A stretch of DNA of 57,673 bases from positions 1 through 57,673 of the forward strand of contig NZ_SMKZ01000044.1 of NCBI RefSeq assembly GCF_004349065.1, written 5' to 3'. The DNA is from Jiangella asiatica. GTDB taxonomy: Bacteria; Actinomycetota; Actinomycetes; Jiangellales; Jiangellaceae. The notes beneath the pieces were generated by a model. The model did no database searches and had not been told where the DNA came from. It saw nothing but the letters and a program-made list of their open reading frames with translations. Both the position numbers and the translations under genes were made by a program. Below are positions 9,059 through 16,158 of this stretch, in pieces. The number at the start of each line of letters is the position of its first letter. The first letter of the stretch is position 1.

Positions 9059-9999
9059 CGGCGGTCCTCCCCACGCAGGGACCGGAAGTACGCCAGCGAG
9101 AGCATGACCGGCACGGCCAGCAGGACCGTGGTGGCGACGGCGGCCACGTCGAAGTCGAAGAACGTGAACGCCTGTTCGTAGGCGTAGATCGGGAGCGTCT
9201 GCGTCGCGCCGCCCGGCCCGCCGCCGGTCATCAGGAACACCGTGTCGAAGGTCTTGAACGTGTAGATGAAGCAGAGCAGCAGGGTCGCCAGGGTGACCGG
9301 GCGCAGCAGGGGCAGGGTGATCCAGCGCAGCTGCTGGACCGGCCGCGCTCCGTCGATGCGGGCGGCTTCGTAAAGCGTGCCGGGAATGCCCTGGAGGCCG
9401 GCCAGCAGCAGGATCATGGCGAAGGGCGCGAGCGTCCAGGCCGTCGCGACGGTCACCGCGACCAGTGCGGCGTCGGGTCGCGCGAGCCAGAAGACGTCGC
9501 CGTCGATCAGCCCGACCGCGGAGAGTGCGGCGTTGACCAGCCCGTGGGAGCCGTCCAGGAGCCAGCGCCAGACGTTGGCGCTCACGACGGTGGGCAGGAG
9601 CCAGGCCAGCAGCATGAGCGCGCGCAGCTGGTCGCGGCCGCGCAGCGGCAGGTTGAACAGCAGGGCGAGCCCGAGTCCGCCGCCGACGCTGAGCGCGACG
9701 GCGACGGCGGTGTAGAGGAGCGAGATGCCGAACGAGTGCCAGAACTCGCCCCGGGTGAACTGGTCGCGGTAGTTGTCCAGCCCGACGAAGCGGGCGCCGC
9801 CGTTGACGATCTCCGCGAGCCCGACGCTCTGGAAACCCTGCACGAGGTTGAAGCCCAGCGGGTACAGGACCGTGCCCGCTACGAAGACGACCGCCGGTGC
9901 CAGGAACAGGTAGTTGTGCAGCCCTCGGCGCCGCCCGCGCGGGCGCGACGAGGCCCGATGCACGGGCCGCGCCGGCCGCGCGGAGGTCACCGTCGTCAT
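9055..9999 (-). CDS. CUT1 sugar ABC transporter permease (MalF-like)
   Basis: 314-aa membrane protein with a basic cytoplasmic N-terminus (RPRGRRRG), six predicted membrane segments beginning LFLAPAVVFVAGTVLYPL, and the EAA loop GIPGTLYEAARIDGARPVQQ near residue 210. The start ATG overlaps the stop of the binding-protein gene. It pairs with the MalG-like permease. The substrate is inferred from the operon to be a sialic acid or related amino sugar; the sequence itself only shows carbohydrate-uptake class 1. Confidence 0.9.
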   Translation of the reverse strand: MTTVTSARPARPVHRASSRPRGRRRGLHNYLFLAPAVVFVAGTVLYPLGFNLVQGFQSVGLAEIVNGGARFVGLDNYRDQFTRGEFWHSFGISLLYTAVAVALSVGGGLGLALLFNLPLRGRDQLRALMLLAWLLPTVVSANVWRWLLDGSHGLVNAALSAVGLIDGDVFWLARPDAALVAVTVATAWTLAPFAMILLLAGLQGIPGTLYEAARIDGARPVQQLRWITLPLLRPVTLATLLLCFIYTFKTFDTVFLMTGGGPGGATQTLPIYAYEQAFTFFDFDVAAVATTVLLAVPVMLSLAYFRSLRGEDRR

Positions 10000-11249
10000 T
10001 GCGCGAGGGCCTCGTCCACGTCGCTCTGGGCCTGGGACGCCGCGGCGTCGACCGTCGCGGCCCCGCTGACCGCCGCCTGCAGTGCTTGCTGAAGGAACGT
10101 GAACACCTCACCGGACTTCGTGGCCAGGGTGTCCTGGGGCGCCCAGGCCTTGGCGAGCTGGTCGGCGAAGACCGCTCGTGCCGGGTCGTCCGTCGTGTCC
10201 GGCACGTCGTCGCGTGCGGGCAGCTTGTTGCGTGCCGGGAGGTACTCCGCGAGCTGGTCGGGCTGCTGCATGAACTCGATCAGGTCCCACGCCTGGTCGG
10301 GGTCGTCGCTGCCGGTCGTGATCGTGAGGTTCTCCGCCGACAGGTAGGTCAGCCGCTCCTCGTCCGCGGGCAGCAGCGCGACGTCCCACTGGAGATCGGG
10401 GCTCTCCTCCCGCAGGATGCTCACGTACGTGGCCGAGTTGATCATCATGGCCGCCTGGCTCTGCGCGAACTGGTTCTTGACGTCGTCCTCGGTCCAGGTC
10501 AGGAAGCCCTCGGAGAGCGCGCCCGACGCGGTCAGCGTCGTGAACTGCTCCAATGCCTCCCGGCCGGCGTCACTGTCGGGCTGGTCCACCTCGCCGCCGG
10601 CCGCGAGCATGCGGATGACCAGCCCGGTCGATCCCTCGACCCCCTCGATGCCGCTCACCGCCAGCCCGGCGCGGCTCCCGTCGGAGAGCTGGGCCGCCAC
10701 GGTCTCCATGTCGTCCCACGTCTGCGGAGGCTGCAGGCCCGCCTCGGCGAACATGGCGGTGTTGTAGTAGATGGCGTACGCGTCGGCGACGTGCGGAATC
10801 CCGTAGGTCTTGCCGTCGACCTGCGTCGTCGCCCAGCCGGTGTCGAGGTAGGCGTCGGCCTCACCCCACTCGGTGACCCGGTCGCTGAGGTCCTGGAGCA
10901 CGCCGGCCTCCGCCATCGCCGCGGTGTCGAAGGCGTTGATCAGGGCGATGTCGGGCAGGTCGCCGCCCGCGGCGGCCTGGAGGAGGGTGCGGTCGAAGTC
11001 GGCCGCGGGGATGAACCGGACCTCGACCTCCACCCCGTCGTTCTCCTGCTCGTACCGGTCGATGAAGTCGTACAGCGGACCGCCGGTGGGTGAGGACGGG
11101 TCGCCGTAGTACTGCCACAGGGTGATGGTCTCGGCCGACTCCTGGCTGCTTTCCGCGCCGCCGCACGACGCCAGCGCCACCATGGCCGCGAGCGCGACAG
11201 CCGCGCTGCCGCCGCGGTGAGCTCGAAGATATCTGCTATCTGTCATCAC
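9996..11249 (-). CDS. Sugar-binding lipoprotein of ABC transporter (SBP family 1)
   Basis: 417-aa extracellular solute-binding protein with a lipobox (VALASCGG, Cys near residue 29) for membrane anchoring, then a MalE-type fold opening with ITLWQYYGDPSSPTGG. Start codons GTG and ATG lie side by side behind a GAGGA ribosome site; I use the GTG. The first codons (TDSRYL) are built from the operator-like palindrome at 11225-11243, so regulator binding would cover the start of the gene. It sits 30 bases after the sialidase gene. Substrate specificity is inferred, not seen. Confidence 0.9.
   Translation of the reverse strand: MMTDSRYLRAHRGGSAAVALAAMVALASCGGAESSQESAETITLWQYYGDPSSPTGGPLYDFIDRYEQENDGVEVEVRFIPAADFDRTLLQAAAGGDLPDIALINAFDTAAMAEAGVLQDLSDRVTEWGEADAYLDTGWATTQVDGKTYGIPHVADAYAIYYNTAMFAEAGLQPPQTWDDMETVAAQLSDGSRAGLAVSGIEGVEGSTGLVIRMLAAGGEVDQPDSDAGREALEQFTTLTASGALSEGFLTWTEDDVKNQFAQSQAAMMINSATYVSILREESPDLQWDVALLPADEERLTYLSAENLTITTGSDDPDQAWDLIEFMQQPDQLAEYLPARNKLPARDDVPDTTDDPARAVFADQLAKAWAPQDTLATKSGEVFTFLQQALQAAVSGAATVDAAASQAQSDVDEALAQ
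11225..11243. promoter_or_regulatory. Second copy of the sialidase-operon operator, over the binding-protein start
   Basis: GAAGATATCTGCTATCTGT matches the 19-base palindrome in the sialidase promoter at 16 of 19 positions. It covers codons 2-8 of the binding-protein gene. A roadblock or a secondary internal promoter are both possible. Confidence 0.65.
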
Positions 11250-11279
11250 GAGTGTCCTCGTTTCAGGCGCCGACGATCG

Positions 11280-12494
11280 TCACGAACGCAGGTCGCGCAG
11301 TGGGACCCGCCGGAACGTGATGGTCTCGGAGGGAATGAAGTTGCCGGTCTCGTACATGACGCCGATGGTGTCCCGGTCCAGCTGCACCAGGTCGGAGTAC
11401 GCGGCTGGGAGCCCGGAGAGCGTGAGGACGGGCTCGAACGTCAGGCCGCCGTCGTCGCTGCGGCGGATGGACAGCGCCGACCTGGCGCCGGGGTTGGACG
11501 GCCCGGTGAAGAACAGGGCCTGGTCCGACCCGGTGCCGTTGGTCTGCAGGACGCTTCCGGCGCAGGCCGGCATCTGCCACAGGGTGCCCTGCGAGACGTA
11601 GGGCCGGTCCAGGCTCTCCGCGCCGTCGGGGGAGTAGGTGTCGAGCCGGTTGCCGACGGCGGCACTGTTCCTGCCTTTGCGGCTGTTCAGGTAGACCCGT
11701 CCGTCCGGTAGCTGCGCCAGCGTCGTCTCGTTGGCGTTGGCGCGACCGGTCGGGTCGTCGGCCACGAACCCGATCCGCCAGGTCAGGCCGCCGTCGTCGC
11801 TGATCAAGCTGTGTCCGCCGAGGTACTGGGCCTCGGTGCCGATGTCGGTCGAGCCATCGGCCGGTGCGAGGCTGTGGTTCGCGCCGGCGACCAGGCGCCC
11901 CGCGTCCGGACCGCTGGTGAGGGCGATGGCGTGGCCGGGGCCGGTCGCGTACCAGCGCCATGACGGCAGCCGGGTCGTCGCCGCGATGTCCTCGGGCTCG
12001 GACCAGGTCCGGCCGCCGTCGGAGCTGCGCTGCACGTGCGCGGTGCGAGCGGGGTCCAGCCCGCGCTTGATCCGGTCCTCGGTGGACGTGCCGAGGTTGA
12101 ACGTGGACAGCAGGACGATGTCGCCGGACTCCGGGTCGACCACCGGCGTCGGGTTGCCGATCGTGTCGGCGCCCAGGTCGGCCACGACCTCCAGGTCGGA
12201 CCAGGTGCAGCCGCCGTCGTCGGAGCGGCGCAGCACGATGTCGATGTCACCGGTGTCGCTGGCGCTGTCGACGCGCCCCTCGGCGAAGGCGAGGACCTCG
12301 CCCGACGGGCTCACGATTGTCGCCGGGATGCGGAAGGTGTGGTAGCCGTCGGTGCCCGAGACGAAGGGCGTCGAGGTGCAGGCCGGGGTGGCTGGGGCGG
12401 CCGGTTCCTGCTGTGCGCCGGCCGGCGCGGCGGCGGTCGCGCCGCCGACCAGGATGAGTGCGAGAGCTGCCTTGAGCTTGGTCGAGTAGGTCAC
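11280..12494 (-). CDS. Secreted exo-sialidase (GH33, BNR-repeat)
   Basis: 404-aa exported glycosidase. A signal peptide (KLKAALALILVGGATAAAPAGA) is followed by the sialidase FRIP arginine motif (FRIPATIVSPSG), then the acid/base Asp region (FAEGRVDSASDTGDIDIVL) and several Asp-boxes of form S-x-D-x-G-x-T-W (SDDGGCTWS, SSDGGRTWS, SDDGGLTW, SDDGGLTF). It should release terminal sialic acids from glycoconjugates outside the cell. GTG start at 12494 with an AGGGGAG ribosome site. First gene of the operon with uptake, aldolase and regulator, which completes a release, import, cleavage pathway up to N-acetylmannosamine. Confidence 0.9.
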   Translation of the reverse strand: MTYSTKLKAALALILVGGATAAAPAGAQQEPAAPATPACTSTPFVSGTDGYHTFRIPATIVSPSGEVLAFAEGRVDSASDTGDIDIVLRRSDDGGCTWSDLEVVADLGADTIGNPTPVVDPESGDIVLLSTFNLGTSTEDRIKRGLDPARTAHVQRSSDGGRTWSEPEDIAATTRLPSWRWYATGPGHAIALTSGPDAGRLVAGANHSLAPADGSTDIGTEAQYLGGHSLISDDGGLTWRIGFVADDPTGRANANETTLAQLPDGRVYLNSRKGRNSAAVGNRLDTYSPDGAESLDRPYVSQGTLWQMPACAGSVLQTNGTGSDQALFFTGPSNPGARSALSIRRSDDGGLTFEPVLTLSGLPAAYSDLVQLDRDTIGVMYETGNFIPSETITFRRVPLRDLRS

Positions 12495-12536
12495 GCGGGC
12501 TCCCCTCTACTGCGTCAGTGCAGGATCGAGACCTGG

Positions 12537-12565
12537 AAGCTATACAGATATCTGATATCTGTCAA
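12537..12565 (-). promoter_or_regulatory. Sialidase operon promoter with operator in the spacer
   Basis: On the minus strand a perfect -35 TTGACA (12565-12560) is followed after 17 bases by TAGCTT (12542-12537), a TANNNT -10 box. A perfect inverted repeat ACAGATATC-T-GATATCTGT (12544-12562) fills the spacer and overlaps the -35. A repressor bound here would exclude RNA polymerase. Its best candidate ligand is the GntR protein encoded at the end of the operon. Confidence 0.8.
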
Positions 12566-12595
12566 CAGGGTCTACAGCTCGGCTACGCTGGCGCG

Positions 12596-13117
12596 ATGGA
12601 CGAGAAGCGTCCGGTCGTCGCGGACGGGGAGCTGCCCGCCGAGGAACGCGCCGCGGTGTTGAAGGAACGCATCTACATCACGTTCACCGCACTCGCCGTG
12701 GTCCTGGCGTTGCGTGCGCACGCAGTGTCGGCCGGCGAGGCGGCCGTGTCGCTCGCCGTCGTCGTGACGGGAACGGTGCTCGCGGTGTGGGTCGCTGGCG
12801 TGGTCTCACACATCAGCGTCCACGCGGCCCTGCCGGTCGGCGGAGAGATGCGGCACATGCTGCGGGTGAGCTTCGGCGCACTGGGCGCACTCGCGCTGCC
12901 GTTCGTCTTCATCGTCCTCGCGATCGCCGACGTGTGGACCATCGAGCGGGCGCTGCGCGCATCGAGCATCGCGCTCGTCGCCGCGCTGGCGGCGATCGGC
13001 TACTTCGCGGTCCGCCGGGTCGACCTGCCCACCTGGCAGCGGGTCATCGTGCTGCTCGCCGAGTTCCTCGTCGGCGCCCTGGTCATCGTGCTGGAGCTCG
13101 TCGCCCACTCGCTCTAG
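12596..13117 (+). CDS. Small polytopic membrane protein of unknown function
   Basis: 173 aa with a hydrophilic N-terminus (DEKRPVVADGELPAEERAAVLKERIYITF) and about four membrane helices. I do not recognise a named family. The ATG at 12596 is preferred to an upstream in-frame ATG because TACGCT (12584-12589) sits seven bases before it, a typical leaderless arrangement. Its promoter region is shared with the divergent sialidase operon, and the sialidase operator lies just upstream of its own -10. The 3' end overlaps the convergent XRE-cupin gene by four bases. Confidence 0.7.
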   Translation: MDEKRPVVADGELPAEERAAVLKERIYITFTALAVVLALRAHAVSAGEAAVSLAVVVTGTVLAVWVAGVVSHISVHAALPVGGEMRHMLRVSFGALGALALPFVFIVLAIADVWTIERALRASSIALVAALAAIGYFAVRRVDLPTWQRVIVLLAEFLVGALVIVLELVAHSL

Positions 13118-13710
13118 GCGAGGAGAGGGAAGCGGTCGTCGCGGGCGCCGGTGTAGACGACCGTCACGGTGTAGCGGGCCGGGTGTCGCGCGGCGTTGCG
13201 GTAGGTGTGCGGCCGGTCGGCGCGGATGTCCAGCGCGTCGCGGGCCGCGACGGTGAACGAGGCGGACCCGACGTCGACGACGAGAGTGCCGCCGATGGCG
13301 TGGATCAGCTCCCTGGTTCCGGCCGGGTGCCCGGCGTCGTGGATCTCGTCGCCCGGCAGCAGCTCGTGCTCCCAGAGCTCGTGGCGGCCGTCGCTGATCA
13401 GGAGGGCGGCCTCGCTCCGGCCGTCGACCCCGTGGTGCGTGACCGCGGCGTCGCAGCGCCGGTGCACGGAACCCAGCTGCCCCGGCAACTCGATCAGCTC
13501 GCTCACCGGCACGTCGAGGGCGGTGCACAGGCGGGCGAGGGTGGCGACGCTGGGATTGGTGCGCTGGTTCTCGATCTGGTGGATCATGCCTCGGCTGACC
13601 CCGCTGTGCTCCGCGAGGTCCTCCAGCCGCCACCGTCGCGCCGCACGGGCGGCTCGCAGGTTGGCGGCCAGCGTGCGCGCCACCTCGGCGACCGAGTCCT
13701 CCGTTGCCAT
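13114..13710 (-). CDS. XRE-family regulator with C-terminal cupin domain
   Basis: 198-aa one-component regulator. Residues about 12-68 form a helix-turn-helix (LRAARAARRWRLEDLAEHSGVSRGMIHQIENQRTNPSVATLARL); residues 110-190 form a cupin barrel (ELLPGDEIHDAGHPAGTRELIHAIGG..., DIRADRPHTYRN). Proteins of this build bind a small metabolite in the cupin. It is divergent from the HAD phosphatase gene, and two direct repeats between the genes are probable binding sites. Substrate and effector are unknown. Confidence 0.9.
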   Translation of the reverse strand: MATEDSVAEVARTLAANLRAARAARRWRLEDLAEHSGVSRGMIHQIENQRTNPSVATLARLCTALDVPVSELIELPGQLGSVHRRCDAAVTHHGVDGRSEAALLISDGRHELWEHELLPGDEIHDAGHPAGTRELIHAIGGTLVVDVGSASFTVAARDALDIRADRPHTYRNAARHPARYTVTVVYTGARDDRFPLLA

Positions 13711-13723
13711 GGCCGAATACTAA

Positions 13724-13757
13724 AATCTTGTGATTGATTTCCACAATCTTGTCATTG
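13724..13757. promoter_or_regulatory. Direct repeats between XRE-cupin regulator and HAD gene
   Basis: AATCTTGTGATTG (13724-13736) and AATCTTGTCATTG (13745-13757) differ at one base and are offset by 21 bases, two turns of helix. The AT-rich block stands out in a GC-rich region. Likely binding site of the adjacent XRE regulator. Confidence 0.6.
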
Positions 13758-13799
13758 CAGAGTGGGGTGGTCACCGCCCCGTAGGAGAGACGCACCGCG

Positions 13800-14453
13800 A
13801 TGCGCCAGCACACCATGACCTGCCACAAGATCCTGTTCGATCTGGACGGGGTCCTGGTCGACTCCCTGGGTCTGATCGAACGCATCCTGCGCGCCTGGGC
13901 GGCCGAGCACGAGCTGGACGGCGACCGCGCCGTCGCCCTCTCCCACGGCCGGCGCGACATCGACGTCGTGCGCCTCATCGCCCCGCACCTGGATGCCGCG
14001 GCGGAGGCCCGCCGCATCGTCGAGCGCGAGGAGCGCGACATCGACGGGCTGACGGCGGCGCGGGGAGCGGCCGGTCTGCTGGCGGCGCTCCCGCCCGGCA
14101 GGTGGGCCGTGGTCACCTCCGGCACCCGCGCCGTCGCCCGGGCCCGGCTCGCCGCGGCCGGGCTGCCGGAACCGGCCGTCCTGGTGGCCGCCGACGACAT
14201 CGTTCACGGCAAACCGCACCCCGAGGGGTACCTGACCGCGGCCGGCCTGCTCGACGCGGTGCCGGAGCGGTGCGTCGTCGTCGAGGACGCCGCCGCGGGC
14301 GTGCGCGCCGCCGCGGCAGCCGGCATGCGATGCATCGGGGTCGGTCCCGCCCTCTCCGGCGCCGACGACCAGCTCGCCGCGCACGTCGCGGGCCTGCACC
14401 GCGTCCAGGTCGCGCCCGACGGTGCCGGCGTGCGGCTCAGCTGGACCAGCTGA
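13800..14453 (+). CDS. HAD-superfamily phosphatase (subfamily IA)
   Basis: 217-aa cytoplasmic phosphohydrolase with all four HAD motifs: DLDGVLVDS (nucleophile Asp and acid/base Asp), VTSGT, the Lys in GKPHPEGY, and the acidic VVEDAAAGVRAA. Family members act on small phosphates such as sugar phosphates or phosphoglycolate. The start at 13800 is backed by AGGAGA 11 bases upstream; an in-frame ATG at 13815 is too far from it. Divergent from the XRE-cupin regulator. Followed by a strong hairpin at 14463. Confidence 0.88.
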   Translation: MRQHTMTCHKILFDLDGVLVDSLGLIERILRAWAAEHELDGDRAVALSHGRRDIDVVRLIAPHLDAAAEARRIVEREERDIDGLTAARGAAGLLAALPPGRWAVVTSGTRAVARARLAAAGLPEPAVLVAADDIVHGKPHPEGYLTAAGLLDAVPERCVVVEDAAAGVRAAAAAGMRCIGVGPALSGADDQLAAHVAGLHRVQVAPDGAGVRLSWTS

Positions 14454-14462
14454 CCTGAACCG

Positions 14463-14493
14463 GCCGCCGGGGCGACGCGGACGCCCGGGCGGC
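14463..14493 (+). terminator. Hairpin after HAD phosphatase gene
   Basis: GCCGCCGGGGCG, seven-base loop, CGCCCGGGCGGC: 11 of 12 positions pair, beginning nine bases after the stop codon. There is no U-tract, as is common in actinomycetes. Confidence 0.6.
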
Positions 14494-14564
14494 GTGGGCG
14501 CATCGTCACGCGCTCAGTCCTTCCCGGCCGCTCATCCGTAGATCAGGGCGAGGGGCAGTACCAG

Positions 14565-14599
14565 CCGGGAGGCCATGGACCCCTCACGTGGCCTCCCGG
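14565..14599. promoter_or_regulatory. Perfect 11-bp hairpin in the leader of the beta-propeller gene
   Basis: CCGGGAGGCCA and TGGCCTCCCGG pair perfectly around a 13-base loop, ending 31 bases before the next start codon. It could be a second terminator for the upstream gene, an attenuator, or an RNA-stability element. Confidence 0.55.
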
Positions 14600-14630
14600 T
14601 GCTCCGTGTCTCCGGCTGTAGAGGATTCCC

Positions 14631-16097
14631 ATGTTCGAACGCATGATCACCCTGGCACTGACGGTGGGGCTGGCGGCGTCCGCCGGCACCGCTCCCACGC
14701 CCACGGGCGCCGCACCGGCCGGCGAGTCGCCAGATACCCAGACCCCGGCCGTGAGCCGGGAGCTCGTTGTCACCAACAGTGGCAGCCACAGCGTCTCGTC
14801 GTTCACCGTCGGTGCCAACGGCACGCCGGTGCCGAACGGCGACCCAGTGCCGACCGAAGGGCCGGATGGTCCGGGCGGCGTCGTGTTCGCGCCCGACGGC
14901 GAGGTGGCGTACGTCGCCTACCGGGACTCGGGCGAGGTCGCCGCCTACCGGGTGGGCGAGGACGGTGAGCTGTCCCTGCTGGCGCCGCCGGTGTCCAGCC
15001 GTGGCACCCTCACCTTCGGCATCGCGCTGGCTCCGAACGGCCGGTCGTTGTACGTCAGCAACCTCGGCTCCGGGACCGTGACGGCCTTCGACGTCCGCGC
15101 GGACGGCACCCTGGCGCGTCGCGGCCAACCGGTCCCCACCGGGTTCGCCAACCCGCGCGGCCTCGTGGTGACACCGGACGGGCGCTCGCTGTACGTGGGC
15201 CACGGTGCTCCGCTGACCGATCCGACCAACGTGCTCGTCCGGTTCGAGATCGGCGACGACGGCCACCTGAGCCGGCGCGGCGTCGTGGCCGAGACCGGTG
15301 GGGCGGCGACCGGCATGGGGATCACCCCGGACGGGCGCTTCCTCTACATCGCGACCACCACTACCGACGAGGTGTACGGGTTCCGCATCGGCCGTGACGG
15401 CCGGCCGACTCCGGTGCCCGGGTCGCCGTATGCGGTCGCGGACCATTCCGAAGGCATCGCGATCTCGCCGGACGGCCGGTTCGTGTTCGTCGCCAGCCCG
15501 GGCTCTCATCGGCCCGACAACGGCGCCGGTGCTGTGTCGGCGTTCCTGATCCGCCCGGGCGGCGCGCTGCGCGGCGTCGGATCGCCCGTCGATGCCGGGC
15601 AGGGACCGGTCGGTGTCACGAGCAGCCCGGACGGGCGGTTCCTGTACGTCTCCAACGTCGACTCCGGTGAACTGTCCGCGTTCCGGGTCGAGCCCGGTGG
15701 GCTCCGGCAGACCGCCGGCTCGCCCGTCGACACCGGGGGGCGCCGACCCGCGTTCCAGTCGCTGGCGATCCGGCCGGACCAGGGGCCGGCCGCGGCCTTC
15801 ACCACCGTGTCCGGCGGCGCAGGCCACACCACCAGGTTCGACGCGACGAACTCGGCCGACCCCGACGGCTCGGTGGCCCGCTACGACTGGGACTTCGGCG
15901 ACGGCACGACGCTGACCGACGGCGGACCCACGCCAACGCACGTGTATCGCGCCCCCGGCGTCCACCGGGTCACCCTCACCGTCACCGATGACGAAGGTTG
16001 CTCGACGACGGACGTGTTCACCGGTCAGACCTTCCTGTGCCACGGAACCGGGGCGGCCAGCGCGACGCACGCCGTCGTCGTGTCGCCTCGGCACTGA
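14631..16097 (+). CDS. Secreted beta-propeller (lactonase-like) protein with C-terminal PKD domain
   Basis: 488 aa. A signal peptide (ERMITLALTVGLAASAGTA) leads into repeated propeller blades of the form S/TPDGRFLYVSN...VSAFRI, as in the lactonase/YVTN family (residues about 40-385). A PKD domain follows (about 390-470, with the hallmark YDWDFGDGTTLTDGG and HVYRAPGVHRVTLTVTDDEG). Lactonase-fold proteins range from 6-phosphogluconolactonase to surface proteins; the exported PKD form points to a surface or extracellular binding role rather than central metabolism. AGAGGA ribosome site five bases upstream of the ATG. Convergent with the MFS gene. Confidence 0.85.
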   Translation: MFERMITLALTVGLAASAGTAPTPTGAAPAGESPDTQTPAVSRELVVTNSGSHSVSSFTVGANGTPVPNGDPVPTEGPDGPGGVVFAPDGEVAYVAYRDSGEVAAYRVGEDGELSLLAPPVSSRGTLTFGIALAPNGRSLYVSNLGSGTVTAFDVRADGTLARRGQPVPTGFANPRGLVVTPDGRSLYVGHGAPLTDPTNVLVRFEIGDDGHLSRRGVVAETGGAATGMGITPDGRFLYIATTTTDEVYGFRIGRDGRPTPVPGSPYAVADHSEGIAISPDGRFVFVASPGSHRPDNGAGAVSAFLIRPGGALRGVGSPVDAGQGPVGVTSSPDGRFLYVSNVDSGELSAFRVEPGGLRQTAGSPVDTGGRRPAFQSLAIRPDQGPAAAFTTVSGGAGHTTRFDATNSADPDGSVARYDWDFGDGTTLTDGGPTPTHVYRAPGVHRVTLTVTDDEGCSTTDVFTGQTFLCHGTGAASATHAVVVSPRH

Positions 16098-16158
16098 GCG
16101 GGCGACCTCGACCACGGGCTCACGGACTCCTTCCGATGTGCCGAACGGGTCCGAGTGT

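Noticed and set aside
12518-12595. N-terminal extension of the small membrane protein from an ATG at 12518
   Set aside because: It would run through the sialidase promoter and operator, and a leaderless start at 12596 fits better.
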